DNA of 64,000 nucleotides from Agromyces cerinus (GTDB lineage Bacteria; Actinomycetota; Actinomycetes; Actinomycetales; Microbacteriaceae), in NCBI RefSeq assembly GCF_016907835.1, contig NZ_JAFBCT010000001.1:806001-870000 (forward strand). The letters run 5' to 3'. The notes below the pieces were generated by a model. It saw nothing but the letters and a program-made list of their open reading frames with translations. It made no database searches and had not been told where the DNA came from. The position numbers were made by a program, and so were the translations under genes. This document shows positions 1-9,256 of the stretch, piece by piece. How positions within the stretch are numbered: the first letter of the stretch is position 1; each line of letters begins with the position of its first letter.

Positions 1-243
<243 letters not shown>

Positions 244-258
244 TCAGGGCGACAGTCA

Positions 259-264
259 AGGGTA
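259..264 (-). promoter_or_regulatory. Putative -10 element for glf
   Basis: On the minus strand the sequence reads GTTACCCTTGACTG; TACCCT fits the actinobacterial TANNNT -10 pattern. A start point about 7 nt downstream would give a 5' leader near 20 nt that contains the AGAGGA ribosome site of glf. No clear -35 is seen. Confidence 0.4.
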
Positions 265-297
265 ACCGACTGCCACCGGGGTATCGGTGAGGGGCGG

Positions 298-1401
298 TCA
301 GCCACGACCGGCTGCACGGGCGAAGGCGCGATCGTACGCACCGAGGCGCTCGGAGTCGTGGAATCGAAGCCCGAGCGTTGCCGCGATGTCCTCCGCGCTC
401 AGTCCGCGGGTGCGTTCGAACACGACGGCGACGGCGTCGGCGTAGGCCTCCGGGTTCGCCTCGGCGACGAGCTCGCCGATCGAGGGGGCGACGAACTCGA
501 CGTGTCCGCCGGTCGCCCCGACGACGACGGGACGTCCGTGGGCGATCGCCTCCGCGATGGCGACCCCGAAGGTCTCACCCTCGGTGGGCAGTACGAAGAC
601 GTCCGATGCGATGAGATGGGCGCCGACCTCGTCGGGTCGTTGCGCCCCGACGAAATCGACGCGGTCATCGACGCCGAGGTCGGTGGCGAGCGTGACGGCC
701 TCAGCGAGGAGCGGCCCGCCGCCCACCCAGGTGAGGTGCGCGTCACGGCCACGCGAATGCAGCTCCGCGAGCATTCGGACGGCGAGGAGCGGCCGCTTGC
801 CCTCGGTCAGGCCACCCACGGCGACGAGACGGAGCCGCCCGTCGCCGGAACGCTTCGGGGGGACGGGCGTCGGAGCGTCGACGGCGTTCGGAACGGTCAT
901 GATCGGCCCGCGGCGTCCGAGTCGTCGGATGAGCTCACCGAGGTGGTCGCTGACGGCGATGACGACCCCGGGCCGGTTGAGCAGGGCTCGACGGATCGCG
1001 CGGGTCCGACGCGCGGCGGCGCCGCCGCCGAACGAGGCCCCGATCGCGGAAGAGTGCTCCGTGTGCACCCAAGGGGTCCGACCGACTCCGGCGAGTGCCA
1101 CCGGCCAGAGGGAAGTCGCCGCGTGGGAGTTCAGGGCGTCGGCGTCGTTCAACAGGCTGCGAAGTCGGCGTCCTGCCCTCCACCATTGACGCGGGTCCGA
1201 CGGGGCCATGGGGATGCGCACCACGCGCACTCCGTTGCGTTCGACGACGGTCGGACCGCCATCGGAGTGCGCAGGTGCCACGAGATGGGCGACGGTGACC
1301 TGATGCCCACCACGAAGCATCCGCACATCGCGTTCGACGAAGGCGCCGGCGTACGGGGTCGCGTCATTCGGATACCACGGAGTGACGACGAGGACCCTCA
1401 C
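298..1401 (-). CDS. Glycosyltransferase family 4
   Basis: A 367-residue GT-B fold glycosyltransferase, presumably adding a sugar to a lipid-linked intermediate on the cytoplasmic face. The N-terminus VRVLVVTPWYPNDATPYAGA is the usual GT4 acceptor-domain start, and the C-terminal half carries the donor-binding E-x7-E signature in GETFGVAIAEAIAHGRPVVV followed by GATGGHVEFV. The GTG start at 1401 overlaps the TGA of the upstream glycosyltransferase by 4 bp (GTGA), indicating translational coupling; the frame stays open further upstream but lies inside that gene. Donor and acceptor are not predictable from the sequence. It is the last gene of the coupled run before glf. Confidence 0.85.
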   Translation of the reverse strand: MRVLVVTPWYPNDATPYAGAFVERDVRMLRGGHQVTVAHLVAPAHSDGGPTVVERNGVRVVRIPMAPSDPRQWWRAGRRLRSLLNDADALNSHAATSLWPVALAGVGRTPWVHTEHSSAIGASFGGGAAARRTRAIRRALLNRPGVVIAVSDHLGELIRRLGRRGPIMTVPNAVDAPTPVPPKRSGDGRLRLVAVGGLTEGKRPLLAVRMLAELHSRGRDAHLTWVGGGPLLAEAVTLATDLGVDDRVDFVGAQRPDEVGAHLIASDVFVLPTEGETFGVAIAEAIAHGRPVVVGATGGHVEFVAPSIGELVAEANPEAYADAVAVVFERTRGLSAEDIAATLGLRFHDSERLGAYDRAFARAAGRG

Positions 1402-2573
1402 GCTCCGCTCGCCTCCATGACCGCGGCCGAGGCTTTCGCACCGACGGCGCGGAGCGAGGCGTTCGCCTCGACCCAGCCTGCGCGTTCGGCACGCAGGGAG
1501 TCGGTCTCGCCCGATTTCCAGCTGTCGATCGCGTCGATCATCGCTTCCGCGATGTCCGCCGCGCGATAGTCGACAGCGCGCCCGAGTCCGTTGTCGCGAA
1601 CCAGCGCGGCACCGCTGCCGGTGCCGGCGAAGATCACGGGAGTACCGCACGCCGCAGCCGCGTAGGTCTTCGTCGGGCGGGCGAAGTCGTATCCGATGCC
1701 GGGGACGATGCTGACGAGCGACGCTGCCGCGCCACGGATCCACTCGGCGGCCTCGTTCGGCGCGACCACGCCGCCGAGCAGCACGTGACCCGGGGCGAGA
1801 CGTTCCGCCGCTTCGCGGATGACCGGTTCGGAGACGCCTTGACCGAAGAACCGGAGCATCGCGTCGGGGTGGCGTTCGAGCACCGCGGGCATCGCCTCGA
1901 CGAAGCGCTCAGCACCCTGCCATTCCGACATCGTGCCCGTGTAGACGAGGTAGGGGACGTCGGACTGCCTGGCCGGCCCGTCGGGCGAGAACATCGTCGT
2001 GTCGACGCCGTTGCCCACGGTCGCGATCGTCGCGCGGTCGACGCCGAACGTCTCGAGCCGGTCGCTGACCTCGTCGGAGACGGACAGGACGCAGGCCGCA
2101 TGCCGCATCACGTGACCCTCGAGTGCCCGCATCGTCGTGATGACGATGCGGGGTGCGCCCATGGCGATCACGCCGTCGGTCCAGATGTCGGCTGCGTAGT
2201 ACGCGTACGGTTTGCGGCGCAACCGGCTGATCACCGAGACGACGAGGCCGGTCGTGGGAGGCGCCTCGGCGACCGCGAGGTCGTAGCCCGCGAAGAGCAT
2301 CCGGAAGAACAGCGGGATGTCGAAGCTGAGGTACTGCAGGTAGCCGCGGACGTTCCCGCCCCGATCGCGGAGCACCGGGAATCTCGAGATGGTCATCCCG
2401 GCCTCGGCGACGGCGAGGTCGGGAGCCGACGGCGGCGTGGTCGTCGTGAGCACCCGGACGCGGCATCCGAGCCGGAGGAATCCCTGGGCGAGTGCGCGCA
2501 GGCGGAACGCGCCGGCGCTCACCTCGGGGGCGAACAGCCGTGACGCGATGAGGACACGACGGGCTTCGGCCAT
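1398..2573 (-). CDS. Glycosyltransferase family 4, WbuB-like
   Basis: A 391-residue GT-B glycosyltransferase. It begins MAEARRVLIASRLFAPEVSA, with the glycine/alanine-rich first loop typical of WbuB-like GT4 enzymes, and the C-terminal donor site reads RPTKTYAAAACGTPVIF. In most relatives this loop is xPxKxxEYxAxGxPV, so the first glutamate of the E-x7-E pair appears replaced (T-Y-A), which may change donor preference or simply reflect a subfamily. The ATG at 2573 lies 3 bp after the stop of the Gfo/Idh gene, and its own stop overlaps the next start, so it belongs to the same operon. Substrates are unknown. Confidence 0.83.
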   Translation of the reverse strand: MAEARRVLIASRLFAPEVSAGAFRLRALAQGFLRLGCRVRVLTTTTPPSAPDLAVAEAGMTISRFPVLRDRGGNVRGYLQYLSFDIPLFFRMLFAGYDLAVAEAPPTTGLVVSVISRLRRKPYAYYAADIWTDGVIAMGAPRIVITTMRALEGHVMRHAACVLSVSDEVSDRLETFGVDRATIATVGNGVDTTMFSPDGPARQSDVPYLVYTGTMSEWQGAERFVEAMPAVLERHPDAMLRFFGQGVSEPVIREAAERLAPGHVLLGGVVAPNEAAEWIRGAAASLVSIVPGIGYDFARPTKTYAAAACGTPVIFAGTGSGAALVRDNGLGRAVDYRAADIAEAMIDAIDSWKSGETDSLRAERAGWVEANASLRAVGAKASAAVMEASGA

Positions 2574-2576
2574 CGG

Positions 2577-3572
2577 TCAGTCGACGTCGAATTCGTGTGT
2601 GCGCCCGTCGCGTGCGGATTCGACGACCGCTTCGGCGACCCGCAGCGTGGTGAGTCCCTCGCGCATCGTGACGGTGTTCTCGGAGCGGCCCAGGATGGCA
2701 TCGCGGAACGCCTCATGCTCAGAACGGAGCGGTTCGCGCTTCGCGAGTGCGAACCGCGTCATCGATCCTTCGGTGACACCGCGGAACGCGGCGATCGACT
2801 CCCATTCGGTCGTGTGCGTCCCGTTCTCGAAGAACGTCAGGTCGGCGCTGATCGTATCGGCGACGAACGCGCCTCGCTCGCCCGTGACGACGGTGATGCG
2901 CTCCTTCATCGGCGACAGCCAGTTCACCAGATGATTCGTGATCGCATCGTTCGCGAGCAGGCCGGTCGCCGAGACCATGTCCTCGTGCGGGCGGCCGCTG
3001 CGCGTGGTCGTGCGGGCGGAGATCGATCGGTATGGCGACTGCGCGAGCCACGCCGTCAGGTCGATGTCATGCGTGCCGAGGTCCTTCACGACGCCGACAT
3101 CGGCGATGCGTGCGGGGAACGGGCCCTGGCGTCGAGTGGCGATCTGGTAGATCTCGCCCAGCTCGCCCTCTTCGAGCCGCCGACGAAGGTCCTGCAGGGC
3201 AGGATTGAATCGCTCGATGTGTCCCACGGCGCCGACGAGCCCCGCTCGCTCGAACGCCGTGGCGATGCGTGCGCCGCCGACACTGTCACTCGCGATGGGC
3301 TTCTCGACGAGGGTGTGGACCCCGGCCTCGGCGAGTTCGAGCGCCACCTGCTCGTGGAACCCGGTGGGGACGGCGACGACGGCGGCGTCGATGCCCTGGG
3401 CGATGAGATCGCCCACCGTCGGGTGCACGGGGAGACCGCCTGCGACGCCGTGCGGGTCGCCTTGCGCGTCAGCGACCGCGACGAGTTCGACGCCGTCGAG
3501 TTCGCGGGTCACACGGACATGGTGGCGGCCCATCATGCCGAGGCCGATGACGCCGATGCGCAGATCCGCCAT
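2577..3572 (-). CDS. Gfo/Idh/MocA oxidoreductase, WbpB-like
   Basis: A 331-residue NAD(P)-dependent sugar dehydrogenase. The N-terminal Rossmann motif GVIGLGMMGRHH is followed by the family signature EKPIAS and, in the C-terminal half, DLGTHDIDL. Sitting directly between a DegT-type aminotransferase and a WbpD-like acetyltransferase, it most likely oxidises C3 of UDP-N-acetylglucosaminuronic acid to the 3-keto sugar (WbpB/WlbA step). Its ATG shares one base with the stop of the aminotransferase. The family is broad and the substrate is inferred from neighbours rather than from residues. Confidence 0.85.
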   Translation of the reverse strand: MADLRIGVIGLGMMGRHHVRVTRELDGVELVAVADAQGDPHGVAGGLPVHPTVGDLIAQGIDAAVVAVPTGFHEQVALELAEAGVHTLVEKPIASDSVGGARIATAFERAGLVGAVGHIERFNPALQDLRRRLEEGELGEIYQIATRRQGPFPARIADVGVVKDLGTHDIDLTAWLAQSPYRSISARTTTRSGRPHEDMVSATGLLANDAITNHLVNWLSPMKERITVVTGERGAFVADTISADLTFFENGTHTTEWESIAAFRGVTEGSMTRFALAKREPLRSEHEAFRDAILGRSENTVTMREGLTTLRVAEAVVESARDGRTHEFDVD

Positions 3573-4663
3573 CAGGCACCTGCCCCTGCGAGTGCGTTCA
3601 CCGCGGTGACGATGCGCTCGAGGTCGTCCTGTGACAGCGACGGATGCACCGGCAGGGACAGCACCTCGCGGGCAGCGCGTTCGGTCTCCGGCAGGTCGAG
3701 CACCAGGTCGAAGGACGGGAGGCGGTGGTTCGGGATCGGGTAGTACACGCCGGACCCGATCGCGTACTCGTCGCGCAGCGCAGCGGCGAGCCCATCACGG
3801 TCTTCGGGCACACGGATCGTGTACTGGTGGTACACGTGGGTGGCGCCCGCTGCGACCGGCGGGATCACGACACCGTCGAGGTTCGCGTCGAGGAATGCAG
3901 CGTTCGACTGACGATTCGCCGTCCATCCGAGCACCTTCGTGAGCTGCACACGCCCGATCGCGGCATGCAGGTTCGTCATCCGGGCGTTGAAGCCGACGAG
4001 CTCGTTCTCGTACTGCTTCTGCATGCCCTGGTTGCGGAGCAGGCGCAGTCGTCGTTCGACTTCCGCATCGCCGGTCGAAACCATGCCGCCCTCGCCGCTG
4101 GTCATGTTCTTCGTCGGATAGAGACTGAACATCGCGAACGTTCCGAACGTCCCGACCATCCGGCCGTCGACCTGGGCGCCGTGCGCCTGCGCCGCGTCTT
4201 CGAAGAGCTTGAGTCCGCGCTCGGCTGCGAGGGCGCCGAGGCCGGCGACGTCCGCAGGGTGACCGTACAGGTGGACCGGCATGATGCCGACCGTCCGATC
4301 GGTGATGCGTGCTGCGACATCGGAGACGTCGAGTCCGAAGTGGCTCGGCTCGATGTCGGCGAAGATGGGCGTGGCACCGGTGAGCGCGACCGAGTTCGCG
4401 GTGGCCGCGAAGGTGAACGACGGCACGATGACCTCGTCGCCCGGGCCGACTCCGGCGGCGAGAAGGCCCAGGTGCAGCCCGGATGTGCCCGAATTGACGG
4501 CGACCGACGCACGGCCGTCGAGGAGGACGTTCGAGAACTCCTCTTCGAACGCGGCGACTTCAGCGCCCTGGGCGAGCATGCCGGTCGCGAGCACGGCATC
4601 GACTGCCGCTCGCTCCTCGTCGCCGATGATCGGACGTGCCGCGGGAATGAACTCGGTCATCAC
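3572..4663 (-). CDS. DegT/DnrJ/EryC1 aminotransferase, WbpE-like
   Basis: A 362-363 residue PLP-dependent sugar aminotransferase. The sequence shows the family hallmarks: NSGTSGLHLGLLAAGVGPGD near residue 60, the PLP-contacting FEDAAQAHGA, and the Schiff-base lysine in SLYPTKNMTSGEGG. The expected reaction is glutamate-dependent amination of a UDP-3-keto-hexuronic acid to the 3-amino sugar (WbpE step). Two starts are possible, GTG at 4663 (GTGA overlap with the upstream stop) and ATG at 4660; both keep tight coupling to the acetyltransferase gene upstream. Confidence 0.88.
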   Translation of the reverse strand: MMTEFIPAARPIIGDEERAAVDAVLATGMLAQGAEVAAFEEEFSNVLLDGRASVAVNSGTSGLHLGLLAAGVGPGDEVIVPSFTFAATANSVALTGATPIFADIEPSHFGLDVSDVAARITDRTVGIMPVHLYGHPADVAGLGALAAERGLKLFEDAAQAHGAQVDGRMVGTFGTFAMFSLYPTKNMTSGEGGMVSTGDAEVERRLRLLRNQGMQKQYENELVGFNARMTNLHAAIGRVQLTKVLGWTANRQSNAAFLDANLDGVVIPPVAAGATHVYHQYTIRVPEDRDGLAAALRDEYAIGSGVYYPIPNHRLPSFDLVLDLPETERAAREVLSLPVHPSLSQDDLERIVTAVNALAGAGA

Positions 4664-5247
4664 TCAGCCTCTCGCAGAGTTTCGTTGTCTTCGATGTATC
4701 GGTCGCCGGTCTCGGGGCAGACCCACAGATCGCCCTGTTCGACGAGGGGCACGCCGGCCTTGCCGACCCAGCGGATTCGTCGCGCAGGAACCCCGGCGAC
4801 GAGCGCGAAGTCGGGAACGTCCTTGGTCACCACGGCTCCCGCTGCGACCGTCGCCCAGCGGCCGATGGTCACCGGGGCGACGCACACGGCCCGTGCGCCG
4901 ATCGATGCGCCGTCGTGGATCGTGACACCGACCGGAGTCCAGTCGTGGGCACTCTTCAGGGAGCCGTCGGGCGCGATCGCACGCGGATAGGTGTCGTTCG
5001 TGAGCACCACGGCCGGGCCGATGAACACCCCTCGACCGAGGGTTGCCGGCTCGTAGACGAGCGCGTAGTTCTGCACCTTGCAGTTGTCGCCGAGAACGAC
5101 GCCGCTCCCGATGTACGCGCCGCGACCGATGATGCAGTTCGCACCGAGTGACGCGTTCTCCCGGACTTGGGCGAGATGCCAGATCTTGCTGCCGTCGCCG
5201 ATGACGGCCTCAGCGGAGACATCCGCGCTGTCGGCGATCACTGTCAC
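4660..5247 (-). CDS. wbpD: UDP-2-acetamido-3-amino-2,3-dideoxy-glucuronate N-acetyltransferase, WbpD-like
   Basis: A 195-residue left-handed beta-helix acyltransferase. Hexapeptide repeats run from about residue 15 to 150 (for example GDGSKIWHLAQVRENASLG, then IIGRGAYIGSGVVLGDNCKV) and the segment FIGPAVVLTNDTYPRA is characteristic of the WbpD/WlbB group, which acetylates the 3-amino group using acetyl-CoA. The GTG start at 5247 is preceded by AAAGGA at about 8 nt. It is the first gene of the three-enzyme diacetamido-sugar block and follows the DUF2304 gene by 62 bp. Confidence 0.9.
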   Translation of the reverse strand: MTVIADSADVSAEAVIGDGSKIWHLAQVRENASLGANCIIGRGAYIGSGVVLGDNCKVQNYALVYEPATLGRGVFIGPAVVLTNDTYPRAIAPDGSLKSAHDWTPVGVTIHDGASIGARAVCVAPVTIGRWATVAAGAVVTKDVPDFALVAGVPARRIRWVGKAGVPLVEQGDLWVCPETGDRYIEDNETLREAE

Positions 5248-5309
5248 AAGGGTGTCCTTTCACGACCTCGACGGGCCGATCGAACTCATTCGGGTCGGTG
5301 TCGGCCCTG

Positions 5310-5684
5310 TCAGTCGTCGGCGTCGTGCGTGCCGGTGCCCCGTTCGAGCCGTTCCAACTTTACCCGCTGAAGGGCGGCCTCTTCGGCCAGTGCACGCGTG
5401 CGGTCCTCGAGGTCGGTGAGTTCTCCGGCGTGCTGCAGGTTCACGAGGAACAGGATGACGATGCTGATGAAGAAGACGAGGTTGGTCGGCACCTCGACCC
5501 CGAGAGCGGATGCGAGCCAGGTCAGCATGCCGGGGAAGATGCCGATGAGCAGTGCGCCGAAGGCTGCGACAGACCACCAGATGGCGTGGCGTTCCCGCAG
5601 GCGACGACGGCGCAGCAGCTCGATCACGGCGACGAACGCGATGATGCCGGCGACGACGCCCAGCAGGTAAGTGGCGGTGCTCAC
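5310..5684 (-). CDS. DUF2304 small membrane protein
   Basis: A 124-residue protein with three hydrophobic segments (about residues 5-25, 37-57 and 66-85) and a charged, probably coiled C-terminal tail rich in leucine, glutamate and arginine. The arrangement matches the DUF2304 family, which is habitually encoded next to a DPM1-like GT2. The GTG start overlaps the TGA of that GT2 gene by 4 bp here as well, which supports a joint function, perhaps an accessory or regulator of the polyprenyl-phosphate glycosyltransferase. No catalytic residues are evident. Confidence 0.8.
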   Translation of the reverse strand: MSTATYLLGVVAGIIAFVAVIELLRRRRLRERHAIWWSVAAFGALLIGIFPGMLTWLASALGVEVPTNLVFFISIVILFLVNLQHAGELTDLEDRTRALAEEAALQRVKLERLERGTGTHDADD

Positions 5685-6436
5685 TGTGCGGAGCCCCTTT
5701 CCGCGATGGTGATGCGGGGCCGTAGCAGAGAGAGCCCGAGGGCCACGATCGCGCGCAGAAGGTACACGGCCGCCTTGACCGGGTGGTGGGAGGGTTCACC
5801 GGCCTGGCGTGCGCGCATCGCCACCGGCACCTGTTCGATCTTGAGGCCGGCGCGGGCTGCGATGACCAGCGCTTCGACCGTGTCGCCGAGGTACTCCGCC
5901 GGGTAGTGGTCGGCGAAGAGCGCGAGCGCCCGCGGGCCGATGGCCTTGAATCCGCTCGTGGTGTCGGTCAGCCGGGTCCCGCTGATGCGTCCGATGACTC
6001 CGGCGAGGAAGGACATCGCCCACCGTCGAGGACCGCGCACCTGATAGTCGCCCTTGCCTGCGAAGCGAGCTCCGATGACGATGTCCGCATCGCTCGAGTC
6101 GAGGTGTTCGATGAGGTCCGCGACCAGGGCGGGGTCGTGCTGACCGTCGGCATCGATCTGCACGACGATCTCGAACCCCGCCTCGCGCGCGTACTTGAAG
6201 CCGGTGCGCATGGCGCCGCCGACCCCGAGATTGAAGGGGAGCTGCAGCACGGTCGCGCCGGCGTCGCGCGCATGCGCCGCGGTCGCGTCCTGCGAGCCGT
6301 CGTCGACGACGACGACGGCGACGCCGGGCAGCGCGGCGCTGATCTCTCCGAGGACGGCCTCGACCGAACCCTCTTCGTTGAATGCGGGCACGACGATGAG
6401 GGTCTGTGCGGCGCGCATAGTCGGGAGTCTAGTCAT
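5681..6436 (-). CDS. Glycosyltransferase family 2, DPM1-like
   Basis: About 251 residues of a GT-A enzyme resembling polyprenol-phosphate glycosyltransferases. Motifs visible are VVPAFNEEGSVEAVL, VVDDGSQDAT, and the metal-binding QIDADGQHDP; later TSGFKAIGPRAL matches the DPM1-like group. It probably transfers a sugar to polyprenyl phosphate at the membrane. I use the ATG at 6436, which overlaps the stop of the upstream gene as ATGA; a second in-frame ATG at 6418 begins right at the conserved region but lacks a ribosome site. DUF2304 follows immediately. Confidence 0.85.
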   Translation of the reverse strand: MTRLPTMRAAQTLIVVPAFNEEGSVEAVLGEISAALPGVAVVVVDDGSQDATAAHARDAGATVLQLPFNLGVGGAMRTGFKYAREAGFEIVVQIDADGQHDPALVADLIEHLDSSDADIVIGARFAGKGDYQVRGPRRWAMSFLAGVIGRISGTRLTDTTSGFKAIGPRALALFADHYPAEYLGDTVEALVIAARAGLKIEQVPVAMRARQAGEPSHHPVKAAVYLLRAIVALGLSLLRPRITIAERGSAQ

Positions 6437-6888
6437 GCCGGGTGTCCGCTTCCCGTACGCCAGCCGTCGACGATGGCCGTCGCGCTGACCGCGCCGTACA
6501 CCGCCTGCGCAGTCGCAGCGCGTCGTCCGTGGACCGCCTTCCACGCTGAGTAGGCCGCGTCTCGTTCGGCGACCACGATGAGGTGGGCCTTCGAGATGGA
6601 GTGGCGTGCCGCGGCATCGCCTCGAATCGCCCGTTGGAGGCGCCTGCTCCCATCCCAACGGGTCAGTCGGAACACGTTGCGTCCGATCGCGCTGCCCCAG
6701 AGCGTTCGCCGGACGCGGGAGCCGACGGCGCCGAGCGAGGGGACCGGCAGATGGATGACCGTCGCCCGATCGACGTTGCACGCCATAGCGCTCACGATCG
6801 TCACCGCGACATCGCCGTGCTCGTGGAGCGCTCCGACCAGCTCGTCGACGGCTCCCGTCATCGTCAGGATCAGGATCTCGCGGGTCAC
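6433..6888 (-). CDS. Unrecognised 151-residue protein in the glycosyltransferase operon
   Basis: I do not recognise this protein. It starts GTG at 6888 in a 4-bp GTGA overlap with the glycosyltransferase upstream, and ends in an ATGA overlap with the GT2 downstream, so it is surely translated. It reads VTREILILTMTGAVDELVGA, contains VTIVSAMACN, then a basic middle and KAHLIVVAERDAAYSAWKAV, giving alternating beta-strand-like and helical stretches with no signal peptide or membrane segment. A small cytosolic alpha/beta protein, perhaps an accessory of one of the flanking transferases; that is inference from position only. Confidence 0.7.
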   Translation of the reverse strand: MTREILILTMTGAVDELVGALHEHGDVAVTIVSAMACNVDRATVIHLPVPSLGAVGSRVRRTLWGSAIGRNVFRLTRWDGSRRLQRAIRGDAAARHSISKAHLIVVAERDAAYSAWKAVHGRRAATAQAVYGAVSATAIVDGWRTGSGHPA

Positions 6889-8225
6889 ACCGTGCCTCCC
6901 CTCGTCTTGGCGCTCAGCGCCTGCAGCGCTTCGATGCGGGGCTCCAGCTGGTGCGTGCGCTCGAACCTGGTCGCCCACTGCTGTGCGGCAGCGCGCTCGG
7001 GAACGGTCTGGGCGAGTGCACGCTCGCCCAGACGGATGAGCGTGTCGGCGATCGCCCCGCCCGAGAGGTCCGGAGTGGGGAACCACTCGGGTGAGGTCCG
7101 GAGCACTTCGGTCGCTGCATTTCCGGGGTCGTGGATCGCGCCGATCGGAATGCCGGTGGCCGCGTACTCGAACACCTTCCCGCTGGTCACATGGACACCG
7201 GTTCCGAGGACGAGAAGGAGGGCGTCGATGCCCGCATACGTCTCGCCGATGTCCGCCTTGCCGACAGCGCCGTGGTGGCGGACGCCTTCGGACTCGTTCG
7301 CCGCCACCAGATCCACGACCTCCTGATTCGGGATGCCGGAATGATCGAGGTACCCGAACAGGTCGAGCCTTGCGGTGGCGATGAGGTCGCTTCGTTGGCG
7401 GGCGATCGACCAGCCCTCGAGGAGCTGAGCGACGGGGACCTGGGATGAGATGGTTCCGATGTAGCCGAACACGAGCCCGTCGCCGCGTGAGGGGCGCACC
7501 CGTGGCAGCCGCTTCGCGAACGAGGGTTCGTAACCGTTGGCGACGACGTGCATCCGATCGGCCGCATCAGGATGCACCTCCTGATGCCACACCCGGATCG
7601 GATCGTTGACGAACCACACCTCGGTGGCGGAGGCCATGAGTCGTCGCTCCCAATCGTCCACAGCGGATCCGGGCGGGCTGACACGCTCCCCGGAGAAGAC
7701 GTCGAGCTGCCAGGCATCGCGGTAGTCCATGACGTAGGGCACTCCGAACTCGCGATGCAGCACGTTGCCCGCGACGAAGTCGACGTGGGGGTTCGCCGTG
7801 GCGATCGTCAGATCGACCGGGTCGCGATGGTGCAGTGCGCGCGCGGCGGTCTCGAGTGGTCGACGCCATGCACCGTACCCGCGTTCGGGGAAGGCCTTCC
7901 AGTCGCGACGGGTCTTCGCCGCCGTCCACAGCTCGGGTGCCGCTGCCCGCCAGTACGACCATTCGCGGATGTCGGTCTGCGAGGCAGGGCTCGCGAACGG
8001 GATCCGCTCGACGGTGATCGACGGATGCACCAGCGCTTCGAGCGTCGGGTCGATGCCCGTGCCGCGAACGAAGGTCTCGCGATCGGCGGTCAACACGGTG
8101 ACGCGCCAACCGCGTTCGGCGAACGCGTTCGCAGTCGCGAGTGCCCGGTAGACGCCGCCGCTGCGAGCCGGTGGAAAGCCCCATGCCACGTAGAGCAGGT
8201 GCGGGCGGGGATCGTTCCTGTTCAC
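6885..8225 (-). CDS. Glycosyltransferase family 4
   Basis: A 446-residue GT-B transferase. It begins VNRNDPRPHLLYVAWGFPPA with the open GFPPARSGG loop of long GT4 enzymes and ends with the donor-site motif KVFEYAATGIPIGAI. The GTG at 8225 is preceded by AGGATGA at a suitable distance; longer in-frame extensions upstream lack protein-like sequence. It follows the preceding gene by 68 bp, the only sizeable gap in this part of the operon, and overlaps the next gene by 4 bp. Sugar specificity is unknown. Confidence 0.85.
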   Translation of the reverse strand: MNRNDPRPHLLYVAWGFPPARSGGVYRALATANAFAERGWRVTVLTADRETFVRGTGIDPTLEALVHPSITVERIPFASPASQTDIREWSYWRAAAPELWTAAKTRRDWKAFPERGYGAWRRPLETAARALHHRDPVDLTIATANPHVDFVAGNVLHREFGVPYVMDYRDAWQLDVFSGERVSPPGSAVDDWERRLMASATEVWFVNDPIRVWHQEVHPDAADRMHVVANGYEPSFAKRLPRVRPSRGDGLVFGYIGTISSQVPVAQLLEGWSIARQRSDLIATARLDLFGYLDHSGIPNQEVVDLVAANESEGVRHHGAVGKADIGETYAGIDALLLVLGTGVHVTSGKVFEYAATGIPIGAIHDPGNAATEVLRTSPEWFPTPDLSGGAIADTLIRLGERALAQTVPERAAAQQWATRFERTHQLEPRIEALQALSAKTRGGTV

Positions 8226-8293
8226 TTCATCCTGTCGTGTTGCTGGGGACGGCCGCCCCGATTGTACTGTGCCGTTCGGAATGATCGGGGTCG

Positions 8294-9256
8294 TCAGGCG
8301 AGCGATCGGGTGTAGATGTCGGCGAGCCGCTGCACCGAGTCGATCGCGCCGTGGGTCCGGGACACCCATTCCGGGCCGCCGAGTCGACGCGACGCGGCGA
8401 CCGGGTCGTCGAGCAGCTCACGCGTCGCCTGTGCAACGTCGTCGGGCTTGCTCGCACGCACCACGGGGACGGTGTCGTAGGCGGCATGGGGCTCCATCAC
8501 GACGGGGACGCCGATGCCGATCGCCTCCAGCTCGCTGACTGCCAGAACGCCGGCCGGTTGTCCGATCACGACGTGAGCCCCGGCCAGCCACCGGAGGTAC
8601 TCCGCCTTCGGCATACGGGGCAGGAGGGTGACGCCGGCTTCGCGGGCGACGCGGGCATCGGCACCCCAGTCGATGCCTTCGAGCCTCACACCGGGAAATG
8701 CAGCTCGGAGCGCGTCCGCGATCTCGCCCTGCCGGCGTCCGTCCTTGGACTCGTCCCAACGGGACGCGAAGGCGACCACGGGCGTTGGCGCGGGGCGCCA
8801 TTCCGGAAGGGAGGCGATGTCGATCGGCGTCGGGAAGTACTGCGCCCGAGGGTCGGCTTCGAGCGCGTGCACGGCCAGGTCGGGGGTCGAGTAGAGCACG
8901 GCACGCGCCGATGCTGCTGCGTTCGCCATGACGTCGTGCGCATAGGGCTGGTGGAAGTGATGACGGATGTCGGTGCCGTGGAAATGGAGAACGTAGGGAC
9001 GGCGGGGCCACAGGTCGAGGTACCTCGTGCGGCGACCGTAGTGGAGGTGGATGAGATCGGACCGGAGCAGCGCGCTCACGCGTCGTGCGTGCCAGACCGA
9101 GGCCGCGGTGAGCAGGCGCAGCCGATTGTCGTCCCGACTCGTGTCGCGTGCGTCGATGAAACGCCAGTCGTAGCCGAGCGATCCGCCGATCCGGGTCAGC
9201 GTCTCACCGACGCCGGCGGCATCGAACAGGTGCGTCGCGACGATCCGTTCCGTCAT
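8294..9256 (-). CDS. Glycosyltransferase-like protein (GT-B type)
   Basis: A 320-residue protein. The segment LLRSDLIHLHYGRRTRY, then YVLHFHGTDIRHH, is the HFHGTD loop found in GT4-like enzymes that act on polysaccharide intermediates, and the C-terminal GAHVVIGQPAGVLAVSELEA with IGVPVVM resembles a degenerate donor-binding site. I infer a transferase, but the E-x7-E signature is incomplete. The ATG start overlaps the stop of the ABC transporter gene (ATGA). Confidence 0.7.
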   Translation of the reverse strand: MTERIVATHLFDAAGVGETLTRIGGSLGYDWRFIDARDTSRDDNRLRLLTAASVWHARRVSALLRSDLIHLHYGRRTRYLDLWPRRPYVLHFHGTDIRHHFHQPYAHDVMANAAASARAVLYSTPDLAVHALEADPRAQYFPTPIDIASLPEWRPAPTPVVAFASRWDESKDGRRQGEIADALRAAFPGVRLEGIDWGADARVAREAGVTLLPRMPKAEYLRWLAGAHVVIGQPAGVLAVSELEAIGIGVPVVMEPHAAYDTVPVVRASKPDDVAQATRELLDDPVAASRRLGGPEWVSRTHGAIDSVQRLADIYTRSLA

